Shown: positions 52,548 through 61,384 of the stretch, in pieces
Layout of the letters: every line of letters starts with the position of its first letter
How positions within the stretch are numbered: position 1 is the first letter of the stretch
Assembly: GCA_964430295.1 (NCBI GenBank)
Contig: CAYSEV010000002.1
Location: 1-64,000, forward strand
Length of the DNA: 64,000 nucleotides
Direction: 5' to 3'
Source of the DNA: CAYGFH01 sp964430295
GTDB taxonomy: Bacteria > Patescibacteriota > Microgenomatia > UBA10105 > UBA927
Notes under the pieces: model-generated
Seen by the model: only the letters and a program-made list of their open reading frames with translations
Databases searched by the model: none
What the model was told of the DNA's origin: nothing
Translations under genes and position numbers: made by a program

Positions 52548-53539
52548 TGAAACCTCCGATTCTGACTATAGTTACTCCGGTATATAATGCCGCCAAAGAT
52601 CTTCCGAGATTTTTTTCTTCATTGAAAGAACAAACCTTGAAACGGTCAGATTATGAAATACTAATCATTGATGGAGGATCAACTGATTCAACAATTGAGA
52701 TTTCACGGAACGCCAGAGCTCGAATAATTCACAATCCTAAAAAATTAGCAGAACCGGGTGTTTCATTGGGTATACAGAATGCAAAATCAGATCTGATTAT
52801 GGTTTTGGCGGTGGATAATATTTTTAAGCAATCAAATGCCTTAGAAACAATGTTAACAATTCTTCAAAATCCAAATATATCTGCTGTTTTTCCGAAACAT
52901 GAATCTGCACCTGATGATTCCATCTTTTCCAAGTACTTCAACACGTTTACAGACCCGTATACACATTTTGTGTATGGTTCAGCTTCAAACGGCAGAACAT
53001 TTTCAAAGATCTATGCAACAAAAATACACAATGAAACATATGATATTTTTGATTTTTCATCGTCAGATGTTTACCCACTCATTGCACTGGCACAGGGATT
53101 TTGCATCAAAAAAAAGGATTTACCAAAACGGACAGATAGTGGAAATGATGATGTGCTGACAGTATATTCACTGTTGGATAAGGGGAAAAATATTGCGTTT
53201 GCACATAGTGTTTCACTGTTCCATTTTACTATCCGGGATCTGGGAGATTTTATGAGAAAACAGAAACGGGCAGTAGAAAATGCGTTAGTTCGAAGAAACT
53301 CAGGTATCTACCAGCGGAAAAAATATTTGACACGATATCAAAAACTGAAACAGTTGCTTTTTGTTCCATACGCAATCACAATTGTTGCTCCGACGATTAA
53401 CTCAATTTATAATGCGGTAGTAAGCGGTAATGTAATATGGTTATTTCATGTTCCTATATCGTTTTTATCCGCTTGTGCGATCGTTTTTACAGTAGTGGAA
53501 CTAAACATACATAAATTTTTTTATGATAAAACTCATTAA
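52547..53539 (+). CDS. GT2 glycosyltransferase with C-terminal membrane segments
   Basis: 330 aa from ATG 52547, which shares one base with the previous stop (TAATG). LTIVTPVYNAAKDL (6-19), LIIDGGSTDST (39-49) and VLAVDN (86-91). The usual DxD is AVDN, so one metal ligand may be missing or supplied differently. The last 70 residues contain two hydrophobic segments after KQLLFVPYAITIVAP. The same architecture and tail occur in the protein at 61385, its paralog. Overlaps the next gene by 17 bases. Role: probably adds a sugar at the membrane face; donor unknown. Confidence 0.76.
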   Translation: MKPPILTIVTPVYNAAKDLPRFFSSLKEQTLKRSDYEILIIDGGSTDSTIEISRNARARIIHNPKKLAEPGVSLGIQNAKSDLIMVLAVDNIFKQSNALETMLTILQNPNISAVFPKHESAPDDSIFSKYFNTFTDPYTHFVYGSASNGRTFSKIYATKIHNETYDIFDFSSSDVYPLIALAQGFCIKKKDLPKRTDSGNDDVLTVYSLLDKGKNIAFAHSVSLFHFTIRDLGDFMRKQKRAVENALVRRNSGIYQRKKYLTRYQKLKQLLFVPYAITIVAPTINSIYNAVVSGNVIWLFHVPISFLSACAIVFTVVELNIHKFFYDKTH

Positions 53540-54698
53540 ATCAACGTTCTTAGATGAAAAAAAGACTAAAAAAGCATTATGTGCTTTTATTACGAAGGCG
53601 GATACCCTTAGTATTGGAAAGGAATGCAGGCTTTTTGAACATAATTTTGCTTCATGGCAAGAATCGAAGCACTGTATTTTTTTAAACAGTGGAAGTAGTG
53701 CAAATCTTGCCGTTATACAGGCATTGTTGAACTTAGGGAGAATTCAAAAAGGCGACAATATAGGGTTTTCGGCACTTACATGGTCCACAAACGTAATGCC
53801 ATTAATCCAATTAGGGTTAAACCCGATTCCCATAGATTGTGAACTCGATACGCTAAATGTGTCTTCCAGAACACTTACCACTGTGCTTAAGAAAACAAAT
53901 ATAAAAATGCTTTTTTTGACCAATTTGCTTGGGTTTTGTGATGATATAGATGAGATAGCACGTATTTGCGATGAGGAGAAAATTCTTTTAGTTGAAGATA
54001 ACTGTGAATCTTTAGGTACAGTCTATAAAGGTAAAAAACTGGGAAATTACGGATTAGCAAGTACGTTTTCGTTTTATGTGGGACATCATATGTCTACAAT
54101 TGAAGGCGGAGCAATCTGCACAAATGACACAGAATTGGAAACAATGATCCAATTGGTTCGTGCTCATGGTTGGGATCGTAACCTTACCGAAGATAAACAG
54201 CTTTCCATACGCACAAAACACCATGTTAATGAAACATTCTATTCCAGATATACATTTTATGATTTGGGATACAATCTTCGAACAATGGAAATACAGGGAT
54301 TTATCGGTAACACTCAGATTAAATATCTGCCCATTATTATAGAAAAGAGGCAGGATAATTTCATGACGTTAGCCCGGCAGATTTATAAGAAAACCGATCT
54401 GTATTATCCGCTGCGATATACCCACATTGACACAGTTTCCAATTTTGCAGTTCCGATTATTTGCAGATCACAAAAAATTCGAGATGAACTGGTCAAGAAA
54501 TGTGATGGTTTAGTTGAAATCCGGCCTATTGTAGGTGGAGATATGACCAAGCAGCCATTCTATAGTAAATATATACAATCAAAAAAAGCTCCCTCAACCG
54601 TGAATGCCCATATAGCACATGAGCAGGGACTCTATTTTGGAAATAATCCTGAATTAACCAAAAAAGATTTGCGCACACTCCTTTCTATCTTTTCATGA
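53523..54698 (+). CDS. DegT-fold PLP enzyme with His for Lys, ColD/RfbH-like 3-dehydratase
   Basis: 391 aa. LNSGSSANL (54-62), FSALTWSTNV (82-91), VEDNCESLG (157-165, PLP-binding Asp159) and SFYVGHHMSTIEGG (183-196). Aligned with the neighbour at 49936 (SFYPGK...), the catalytic Lys is His188. In known ColD (GDP-4-keto-6-deoxymannose 3-dehydratase) and RfbH-type enzymes the same Lys-to-His change turns an aminotransferase fold into a dehydratase that removes the 3-OH of a 4-keto sugar. Length agrees with ColD. I infer a 3,6-dideoxyhexose pathway; 56544 could be the following epimerase/reductase. Other chemistry is possible. Confidence 0.75.
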   Translation: MIKLIKSTFLDEKKTKKALCAFITKADTLSIGKECRLFEHNFASWQESKHCIFLNSGSSANLAVIQALLNLGRIQKGDNIGFSALTWSTNVMPLIQLGLNPIPIDCELDTLNVSSRTLTTVLKKTNIKMLFLTNLLGFCDDIDEIARICDEEKILLVEDNCESLGTVYKGKKLGNYGLASTFSFYVGHHMSTIEGGAICTNDTELETMIQLVRAHGWDRNLTEDKQLSIRTKHHVNETFYSRYTFYDLGYNLRTMEIQGFIGNTQIKYLPIIIEKRQDNFMTLARQIYKKTDLYYPLRYTHIDTVSNFAVPIICRSQKIRDELVKKCDGLVEIRPIVGGDMTKQPFYSKYIQSKKAPSTVNAHIAHEQGLYFGNNPELTKKDLRTLLSIFS

Positions 54699-54711
54699 TA
54701 GAAACGTATTT

Positions 54712-55758
54712 ATGAAAGATTCTTTGGTTTCAATTATCATAGTAAATTGGAACGGTCTGCGCTGGCTTCCTGAGTGTTTTTCATCTTTATACGCACAAGA
54801 GTATAAGAATTTTGAAATTATATTCGTTGATAACGCTTCCCACGACGAATCTGTAGTGTGGGTAAAAAAACATTTTCCTAAAACAAGAATAATTATAAAC
54901 AGTCAAAATCTTGGGTTTGCAGAGGCCAATAATGTAGGATACAGAGAATCCAGGGGTGAATATGTGCTTTTTCTCAATAATGACACTCGGGTGACAAAAA
55001 CGTTTCTTAAAGAATTATTAGCCAAATTCAAAGATCTCACAATTGGCGGTGCTCAAAGTAAAATTTTGCTTATGGATCATCCTGATACGCATGACAGTGT
55101 CGGCGCCTATATGACACCTACCGGATTTTTATATCATTTGGGTTTTGGGAAAAAAGATTCCCCTGTATATGACAAAGATATTGAGCTCTATACCGCAAAG
55201 GGTGCGTGTATGATCTTTAGAAGCAGTGTCCTAAAAAAGATCGAATATAATGGTTGGGTGCTGGATCCTGCTTATTTTGCATATTTTGAAGAATCTGATA
55301 TGTGCCATAGAGTTTGGTTATCAGGATCGAGGATAGTGTATGCGCATAAATCCGTGATTTACCATAAAATGGGTGCTACAAGTAGTAGCATGAATAATGC
55401 CTTTATTCAGTATCATTCATTTAAAAATAGAATAAATTCATATCTTAAAAATATGGAAATGAAATGGTTAATACTGTATATCCCTATTCACATTCTTTTG
55501 GTGTTATGTTTTGCGGTATTTTCACTTTTTCAAAAAAAATGGCAGTTGGGTATGGCAATTTTTAAGGCAATATGGTGGAATATTCGCACACTTCCAAGAA
55601 CAGTTTGTCTGAGAACATATATACAAAATAACATCCGTATTATTTCAGATGATACACTGCGACCAAAAATATTTAGGTCACCGGGGTTTGACTATTATAG
55701 ACATCTGATTTCAGGAACTCTGGTTGAATATAAAGAAAATCCTGATATGATAGTCTGA
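54712..55758 (+). CDS. Rhamnosyltransferase-like GT2 glycosyltransferase
   Basis: 348 aa. SIIIVNWNGLRWL (7-19), VDNASHDES (39-47), NLGFAEANNVG (66-76) and FLNNDTRV (87-94), then YFAYFEESDMCHRVW near 196-210 with the acidic pair of the catalytic base. WbbL-like. The C-terminus has one or two hydrophobic stretches (LILYIPIHILLVLCFAVF). A plausible enzyme for adding a 6-deoxy or dideoxy sugar made by the neighbouring genes, though nothing proves the donor. Confidence 0.8.
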   Translation: MKDSLVSIIIVNWNGLRWLPECFSSLYAQEYKNFEIIFVDNASHDESVVWVKKHFPKTRIIINSQNLGFAEANNVGYRESRGEYVLFLNNDTRVTKTFLKELLAKFKDLTIGGAQSKILLMDHPDTHDSVGAYMTPTGFLYHLGFGKKDSPVYDKDIELYTAKGACMIFRSSVLKKIEYNGWVLDPAYFAYFEESDMCHRVWLSGSRIVYAHKSVIYHKMGATSSSMNNAFIQYHSFKNRINSYLKNMEMKWLILYIPIHILLVLCFAVFSLFQKKWQLGMAIFKAIWWNIRTLPRTVCLRTYIQNNIRIISDDTLRPKIFRSPGFDYYRHLISGTLVEYKENPDMIV

Positions 55759-55759
55759 T

Positions 55760-56542
55760 ATGAAATCCTCGGATCTGTCTATATTATTTATTTCATGCGA
55801 TAAATATAGTGATTTATGGAAGCCATTATTTCAATGTGTGGATGAACAGTGGCCAGATTGTCCGTACCCCATGTATCTAGGAAGTAACACTAAGAAATTT
55901 ATTCACAAAAAACTCAAAACAGTATTAAGTGGTCCAGATAGTGATTGGTCTTCGAGTCTTAAACGACAGTTATCTCAATTATCATCGACGTATGTATTTC
56001 TGTGGCTCGACGATATGTTTCCGATAGAAAAAATAGATACACAACAATTTACTGAGATAGTCGAGTTCATGAAAAAAACATCAGCCAGGCATATACACAT
56101 GGTTCCAAACCCTTCACCGGATAGGACCGTTGAGCAGGGAACATATGGTATGTACGAAAAAGGTGCGCCATATAGGGCTACAGCGCTTGGTTTTTGGAAT
56201 GTAGAATATTTGAAGTCAATCCTGATAGATGGTGAAAACCCCTGGAATTTTGAAATATTAGGGTCGTATAGGACGAGATATAGTGACGGTTTTTATTGTC
56301 TAATGAAACCATTATTTAACAGGTTGCATGTGGTGGAAAAAGGGAAAATTTTTTCTGAGGCTGCTGATTATTGTCGTACTCATTCAATACCGCTTGACAT
56401 ACAGAGCCGTAAAATTCTTCAAAGTGGTAATTTTGTTAAAAGCGAATTGCAGAAATTATATTTTAATACCATTATAAAAATACCATGGAAATACAGAGTA
56501 AGAGCCATGAATACGCTTAGAAAACTGTTTATCAGCTACTAA
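55760..56542 (+). CDS. Uncharacterised protein, possibly a GT-A-like glycosyltransferase
   Basis: 260 aa, no signal peptide or membrane helix. LSILFISCDKYSDLW starts it; YPMYLGSN, SGPDSDWSSSLKRQL and VFLWLDDMFPIEKID (near 79-93) follow. The strand-then-LDD pattern resembles the DxD site of GT-A enzymes, and the early 'SCDKYSDLW' resembles sugar-enzyme families in O-antigen clusters that lack a CAZy family I can name. It starts one base after the GT2 gene and ends one base before the epimerase gene, so it belongs to this operon. Function is inferred only from location and these weak motifs. Confidence 0.55.
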   Translation: MKSSDLSILFISCDKYSDLWKPLFQCVDEQWPDCPYPMYLGSNTKKFIHKKLKTVLSGPDSDWSSSLKRQLSQLSSTYVFLWLDDMFPIEKIDTQQFTEIVEFMKKTSARHIHMVPNPSPDRTVEQGTYGMYEKGAPYRATALGFWNVEYLKSILIDGENPWNFEILGSYRTRYSDGFYCLMKPLFNRLHVVEKGKIFSEAADYCRTHSIPLDIQSRKILQSGNFVKSELQKLYFNTIIKIPWKYRVRAMNTLRKLFISY

Positions 56543-56543
56543 A

Positions 56544-57527
56544 ATGGATACAGATATATTTTGGAAACATAAAAAAGTACTGGTGACTGGAGGAACCGGT
56601 TTTATCGGTAGTCATCTGGTGGAAAAACTACTGGATGCAGGAGCTCAAGTTCGCGTGCTTGACAGGATGTCATCCGGAAAAATTCGTCACATTGGATATT
56701 TAGAAAATTCAGTAGAGTTTATAAAGGGGGATTGTTCGAACTCCGATGATGCAGTGCGAGCATGTAAAGGTATTGATGTTGTTATGAATCTTGCCGCTAA
56801 AGTAGGCGGTATTGAATATAACATGTCTCACCAGGCAGATATGTTGGCGGAAAATATGGCAATCTCATCAACCATGATCGCATCTGCGCAGAAAGCGGGA
56901 GTGGATCGATATTTAGTAGTATCGTCCGCTTGTGTGTACCCGCATGACGCAAAGATTCCAACACCTGAATCCGAAGGAATGCGCAGTGAGCCTGAACCTA
57001 CAAATAGCGGGTACGGCTGGGCAAAAAGATTTAGTGAAATCGAGGGTCAGCTGTATTCAAAGCAATATGGCATGAAGGTTGCGATAGCCAGACCTTATAA
57101 CGCCTATGGGCCGAGAGATGATTTTAATCCTGCCACATCACATGTGATTCCTGCATTAATACGAAGGGTTATGAGTAACGAAGACCCGGTCATAGTGTGG
57201 GGAAGCGGAAAACAATCACGGGCATTTCTTTATGTGGAAGACTTTGCAAAAGGTCTTATGCTGATGATAGAAAAATATACAAATGCGGACCCGGTAAATA
57301 TTGGATCAGATGAAGAGGTGACAATAAAAGATTTGATTGAGATGATAGTAAGCTTATCCGGTAAGAAAAAAACAATTATGTATGACACATCGAAACCTGA
57401 TGGAAGTCCCAGAAGAAATAGTGATAATACAAAAGCACAGGTATGTACAGGATTTTCAGCTTCGACACCTCTGAGGGTGGGGTTACAAAAAACCATTGAA
57501 TGGTATAACGCTTCGTTTCATATATAA
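56544..57527 (+). CDS. Extended SDR, GDP-fucose synthase-like epimerase/reductase
   Basis: 327 aa. VTGGTGFIGSHL (14-25) binds NAD(P). NLAAKVGGI (82-90), SSACVYP (127-133), Tyr157-x3-Lys161, NAYGPRDDFNPATSHVIPAL (186-205) with His200, and a WGSG element are the residues of GDP-L-fucose synthase (Fcl) and its colitose counterpart ColC; SSACVYP also recalls GDP-mannose 3,5-epimerase. Predicted to epimerise and/or reduce a 4-keto nucleotide sugar. It lies three genes after the ColD-like enzyme, supporting a deoxysugar pathway, but a Gmd-type 4,6-dehydratase is not in the window. Confidence 0.8.
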   Translation: MDTDIFWKHKKVLVTGGTGFIGSHLVEKLLDAGAQVRVLDRMSSGKIRHIGYLENSVEFIKGDCSNSDDAVRACKGIDVVMNLAAKVGGIEYNMSHQADMLAENMAISSTMIASAQKAGVDRYLVVSSACVYPHDAKIPTPESEGMRSEPEPTNSGYGWAKRFSEIEGQLYSKQYGMKVAIARPYNAYGPRDDFNPATSHVIPALIRRVMSNEDPVIVWGSGKQSRAFLYVEDFAKGLMLMIEKYTNADPVNIGSDEEVTIKDLIEMIVSLSGKKKTIMYDTSKPDGSPRRNSDNTKAQVCTGFSASTPLRVGLQKTIEWYNASFHI

Positions 57528-57536
57528 ATATATACT

Positions 57537-58616
57537 GTGGTAAAAAAAATAACGCATCACTCTGTAGATTTTTCTGTAGTAATTCCCACATATAATCGAA
57601 GTGAGTTTTTGAAATCAGCAATCTTATCTGTATTGCGGCAACGGGGAGTAAAGTTGGAAATTGTCATATGTGATGACGCCTCTACTGACGAAACCGGAAC
57701 AATAGTTCGATCATTTAAAGATGGAAGAATTAAGTATTATAGAAATTCTACGCGCCGCGGGACGTCGATGAATTTTCTAAACTGTTTTAAATATGCAAGA
57801 GGAAACTATATTTTTAATTTGGGAGACGATGATCTGATATTGGATGATACTACACTTCTGCGAGTGCTGAGGACAATGAAACAAACCGGATCGGGTATGG
57901 GTAAAATTGGGACGATTACATATGAACGTTCTGTTTTTTATCCGTATCAGGTATCCGCTTTAAGCGAAAAACCGTTTCAAGTATCTCCTAAATCCAAACA
58001 AAATATTTTGATAGATACTATTCCTTTCGGATTGGGCTTTTATTCAGGGCTAATATTCAACAACAAATTGGTAAACAAATCATATCTTATTATGGATCAT
58101 GTTTGTTTCCCTGATCATATGTGTCATTCTTACCATAAGATTGCATATGATCTCATTCTTAAAAGGGGGATTATTTATATTCCAAATGAATTTATACTTT
58201 CTCATTTGAGTGTGGATTTAATCCCGCGATATTTTAATATAGAAAAGCATGGACGTATATATTGGGAAGATCCTATAAATGAAGCAAAATCATTTTTGTC
58301 AGATAAAGATTTTGCCTCATATGCTCGTGCATATACCAGATCTCAACTTGTGATGCTTCCAAATATAAAATATTTTACATCGTATGCTGTTTATGTTCGC
58401 ACACTTAAAAAAATAATTCAGAATGATCTGACTCTTATATACTATCCGTATTTTATTATTTGGGCGATCGCAGGCCTTTTGCCAAAAACGATGATAGGAT
58501 TTATGAGAAAAATAAAAAACCGGATGTCGATGTATTCAACCAAGAGGCAATTAGAGAATATTCACTATGGTGAGAAAATCAGAAAACTACTCACTGCTAT
58601 TTCTAAAGATAGCTGA
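57537..58616 (+). CDS. GT2 glycosyltransferase
   Basis: 359 aa, starting with GTG at 57537; no ATG lies before the GT2 motif. SVVIPTYNRSEFL (13-25), ICDDASTDET (44-53) and NLGDDDLIL (94-102), the last a good DxD. GRG...MNFLNCFKYARG gives the usual helix. The C-terminal half is not recognised and has a hydrophobic patch near 310. It converges on the methyltransferase gene with one base between stops. Donor and acceptor unknown. Confidence 0.78.
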   Translation: MVKKITHHSVDFSVVIPTYNRSEFLKSAILSVLRQRGVKLEIVICDDASTDETGTIVRSFKDGRIKYYRNSTRRGTSMNFLNCFKYARGNYIFNLGDDDLILDDTTLLRVLRTMKQTGSGMGKIGTITYERSVFYPYQVSALSEKPFQVSPKSKQNILIDTIPFGLGFYSGLIFNNKLVNKSYLIMDHVCFPDHMCHSYHKIAYDLILKRGIIYIPNEFILSHLSVDLIPRYFNIEKHGRIYWEDPINEAKSFLSDKDFASYARAYTRSQLVMLPNIKYFTSYAVYVRTLKKIIQNDLTLIYYPYFIIWAIAGLLPKTMIGFMRKIKNRMSMYSTKRQLENIHYGEKIRKLLTAISKDS

Positions 58617-58617
58617 A

Positions 58618-59343
58618 TTAATGTTTCAGCATTTTATCTATTCCTGAAAAGTCAATCAGATTTAGTATCTGTTCTCTATTCTTAACAAAATAATTCCAAT
58701 CTAAGCTATTGTAATGAACTTTTTTTAGTATTTTCTTCTGTTTTCTTTTTTGAAGTACCGAGCAACAAAATCCTTTTACTGTAAAAACTCTTATATCCTG
58801 CCTATTCATTCGTATATTTGCCACAGATTTCCAGACGTCACCGTTGTATGCTTTTCCTACCAGTGATGTTGTATGTGAAGCGTTATGAGGGTAGGAAATA
58901 CTTTTAAGATATGATAGTGTCTGCTCGATATCAATCTCACAGGCTTCCTTGGTTGGTGGATCTGTGTCATGAAGGACTATATATCCACCTTTCTTTAATA
59001 TCTTGAAAGCCTCATCAATTTCGTTATCAACGATTAGTGATAGATGTGCCGCATCTATGAATATGACATCATAAGATTTATGAAAAAAAAGTTTATTTAG
59101 GGCAAAAAACATTTGAGATGTCATCCTGTATGTAACATCATATGTTCCATATGGATCAACACCATCTTTCATGGGACTGTTGATTTTTTTATATGTTCTT
59201 CCCTGATCAACCCCGATTTCCAAGTAAGAGGTTGGTTTATGGAAGGTAGAAAGAAGATGATTACAAAGTATTGCCTGTTCTGTTACATATTGATCTGTCA
59301 AAAAATAGTATTTTTCTTTTATTAATTTAAAAATATTGTTCAT
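58618..59343 (-). CDS. Class I SAM-dependent methyltransferase
   Basis: 241 aa, the only minus-strand gene in 34395-64000. YLEIGVDQGRTY (40-51) is the SAM-binding motif I, YDVIFIDAAH (91-100) the acidic motif II region, and GGYIVLHDTDPP (119-130) follows, as in the Methyltransf_24 group found in sugar and O-antigen clusters. The C-terminus is lysine-rich. It may methylate a sugar, although the sequence alone does not say so. Transcribed away from the gene at 59447 and convergent with the GT2 gene. Confidence 0.75.
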   Translation of the reverse strand: MNNIFKLIKEKYYFLTDQYVTEQAILCNHLLSTFHKPTSYLEIGVDQGRTYKKINSPMKDGVDPYGTYDVTYRMTSQMFFALNKLFFHKSYDVIFIDAAHLSLIVDNEIDEAFKILKKGGYIVLHDTDPPTKEACEIDIEQTLSYLKSISYPHNASHTTSLVGKAYNGDVWKSVANIRMNRQDIRVFTVKGFCCSVLQKRKQKKILKKVHYNSLDWNYFVKNREQILNLIDFSGIDKMLKH

Positions 59344-59446
59344 AATTTATACAGGATAGTTGATATGTTATGTCATTTCAATATCTTTCGTGTTGGTCGC
59401 ATCTTGTGAACAGCATAAAAGATGAGTATTATTAACCGGCTATTAT
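59344..59446. promoter_or_regulatory. Divergent intergenic region with candidate promoters
   Basis: 103 bases between the divergent methyltransferase and epimerase genes. A TATTAT at 59427-59432 lies 14 bases before the plus-strand ATG. On the minus strand a TATAAA (59351-59346) is only two bases from the start codon and is doubtful. No gene or hairpin is seen. Confidence 0.3.
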
Positions 59447-60574
59447 ATGAAACAAAGAATAATATATTTATTTATCGGAACGACCGCTGAACTTATTAAA
59501 CTTGTTCCTGTTATCCGCGAATTCAAAAAACGTAAGATAACATTTACTATTATAGCCACCGGCCAAAATGATATAAGGTTCGAAGAATATGCCCGGATAA
59601 TCAAGGGAGTAAGGATTTTGAAAGCCGTTACTCCAAAAAGTAAGGATTCATCTGTGTGGTCGTTCTTTATATGGGCTGTTCGCACATTTTTTTCTCTTCT
59701 TCTGGGAATGAGGTCTAACTTCAAAGGCCTAAATAAATCTAATTCCTACTTTATCATTCACGGTGATACAGTGTCCTCACTGATGGGATCACTTGTGGCA
59801 TCATTGTATGGATTAAAACTTGTACATATAGAATCAGGATTACGCTCATTTCATTTTTTTGAACCGTTTCCTGAAGAGATATCTCGGTATATTGTCTCAC
59901 GACTGGCAGATATACATTTTTGCCCAAATGAATGGAGTGTCAAAAATCTTTCCTCGTATAAGGGAGATAAAGTAAATACCCACCAAAATACGCTGATTGA
60001 GGCTTTTTACAATGCAATGGAACAAAAAATTAAAAATAATCAGATACATAAACTCATTCGAAAAAAACGAAAATATTTTGTCATGGTTATACACCGTCAG
60101 GAACATGTTTCTTTCGGATCGAAATCAATGTATCCGATCCTCAGTCACATTTTTGCGCAAATTCCGGAAAATTTAGATTGTATTTTTTTGCTGCATGATC
60201 AGTCCAGAAATTTTATTAATATGTTTCAAATGATAATTCCTAAAGAAAAGATTAAGCGAATTATACGGATTGGAAGGCTTCCGTATACAGATTTTATGCA
60301 TCTGTTACACAAATCGGAGTTTATGATTACTGATGGGGGAAGTAATCAAGAGGAAATGTATTACATGGGCAAACCGTGTCTGCTGATCCGGAAATATACA
60401 GAGAGAATCGAAGGTCTAAAAGAAAACGTTATTTTAAGCAAGAACTCCAAAGAAATTACTTCGTCATTTATATCAAATTATAAATTTTTTGTGCGAAAAC
60501 CTATTAGGATTAAAAAAGCTCCATCAAAAATTATAGTGGATTACCTATTATCATATGACGAAATATCAGGGTAA
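59447..60574 (+). CDS. UDP-GlcNAc 2-epimerase-like (WecB-like) protein, divergent
   Basis: 375 aa, GT-B-like fold. GTTAELIKLVPV (11-22) replaces the family's GTRPE...PV; IHGDTVSS (104-111), HIESGLRS (127-134), FPEEISR (141-147), HRQEH (216-220; usually HRREN), TDGGSNQEE (295-303; usually TDSGGxQEE) and YTERIEG (317-323) follow. The frame of conserved residues identifies the WecB/NeuC superfamily, which interconverts C2 epimers of UDP-GlcNAc derivatives, e.g. UDP-diacetamido uronic acids (WbpI). The several substitutions at active-site motifs imply altered substrate or reaction. It overlaps the acetyltransferase gene by 20 bases. Confidence 0.78.
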   Translation: MKQRIIYLFIGTTAELIKLVPVIREFKKRKITFTIIATGQNDIRFEEYARIIKGVRILKAVTPKSKDSSVWSFFIWAVRTFFSLLLGMRSNFKGLNKSNSYFIIHGDTVSSLMGSLVASLYGLKLVHIESGLRSFHFFEPFPEEISRYIVSRLADIHFCPNEWSVKNLSSYKGDKVNTHQNTLIEAFYNAMEQKIKNNQIHKLIRKKRKYFVMVIHRQEHVSFGSKSMYPILSHIFAQIPENLDCIFLLHDQSRNFINMFQMIIPKEKIKRIIRIGRLPYTDFMHLLHKSEFMITDGGSNQEEMYYMGKPCLLIRKYTERIEGLKENVILSKNSKEITSSFISNYKFFVRKPIRIKKAPSKIIVDYLLSYDEISG

Positions 60575-61286
60575 ATATTCTCTTTTAGACTGGGACAGTA
60601 AACTGTTCGGATATTCTGTAGCTAAAATACCGGAGACCATATCTGGCGCAGATGTATATGAAGTCATAGAATATCTAAGGAAAAAGCGGGTAAAACTAAT
60701 CTATATCATAGGAAATCCATCAGATAAAGGGCGTAATGCTGTAATTGCAAAGCTTGGAGGAAAACTGGTTGATATAAAACGGGTTTATTCCAGAAATATA
60801 GATATGTTTGAAGGTGAGAAATCGGATTTTCCTCAGATTTCTCCATATACGGATACGAAGGTGAATATCACGTTGCGCAAACTAGCATATCAAAGTGGAA
60901 TCCACTCGAGATTTTTTATAGACACCAAATTTACGCATAACGAATACCGTAAATTGTACACAAAATGGATCGAAAAAGCAGTGCTCGGAATTAATGCATT
61001 TGAGGTGCTTGTATACAGAGATGAAGAGGGTGTAATAGGCGGATTTATAACTTTGGAGAAGGAAGGGACATCAGGAAAAGTCGGATTATTGGCTGTAGAT
61101 CATACACTACGTCGTAAAAAAATTGGATCAAAACTCCTTATGCGTTCATTTGATTCCTTTAGATCACACGGACTTAAACGTATGAGTATTACGACCCAAA
61201 AATCGAACGACCCTGCATGCCGACTCTATGAAAAACACGGTTTTCATATCGTGTCTGAACAATATATATATCATCTCTGGCTATAA
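60555..61286 (+). CDS. GNAT acetyltransferase, WecD/RffC-like
   Basis: 243 aa. LLDWDSKLFGYSVAKI (10-25) matches the N-terminal 'WDSxFFG' signature of WecD/RffC, which acetylates the 4-amino group of dTDP-4-amino-4,6-dideoxygalactose. The C-terminal GNAT domain contains VGLLAVDHTLRRKKIGSKLL (near 177-196), the acetyl-CoA pyrophosphate loop, and a final RLYEKHGF. Predicted product: an N-acylated amino sugar nucleotide. Overlaps the epimerase by 20 bases. The 4-aminotransferase that would feed it is not identified; 49936 looks like a 3-aminotransferase. Confidence 0.72.
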   Translation: MTKYQGKYSLLDWDSKLFGYSVAKIPETISGADVYEVIEYLRKKRVKLIYIIGNPSDKGRNAVIAKLGGKLVDIKRVYSRNIDMFEGEKSDFPQISPYTDTKVNITLRKLAYQSGIHSRFFIDTKFTHNEYRKLYTKWIEKAVLGINAFEVLVYRDEEGVIGGFITLEKEGTSGKVGLLAVDHTLRRKKIGSKLLMRSFDSFRSHGLKRMSITTQKSNDPACRLYEKHGFHIVSEQYIYHLWL

Positions 61287-61372
61287 TGTACGTAAAATCA
61301 TCGGATAACATCTGCAATTAGTGTAAATAATTTCATCTATAATTGAGTCTGTTTATGCGTTATAGAAGCATA

Positions 61373-61378
61373 TATAAT
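61373..61378 (+). promoter_or_regulatory. TATAAT -10 box 6 bases before an ATG (leaderless promoter)
   Basis: TATAAT, then TATGCA, then ATG at 61385. The spacing equals that at 4691. It also decides the start: the alternative TTG (61343) and ATG (61355) upstream lie before this box and would add residues unlike GT2 proteins. Another TATAAT (61338-61343) lies farther up. Confidence 0.6.
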
Positions 61379-61384
61379 TATGCA

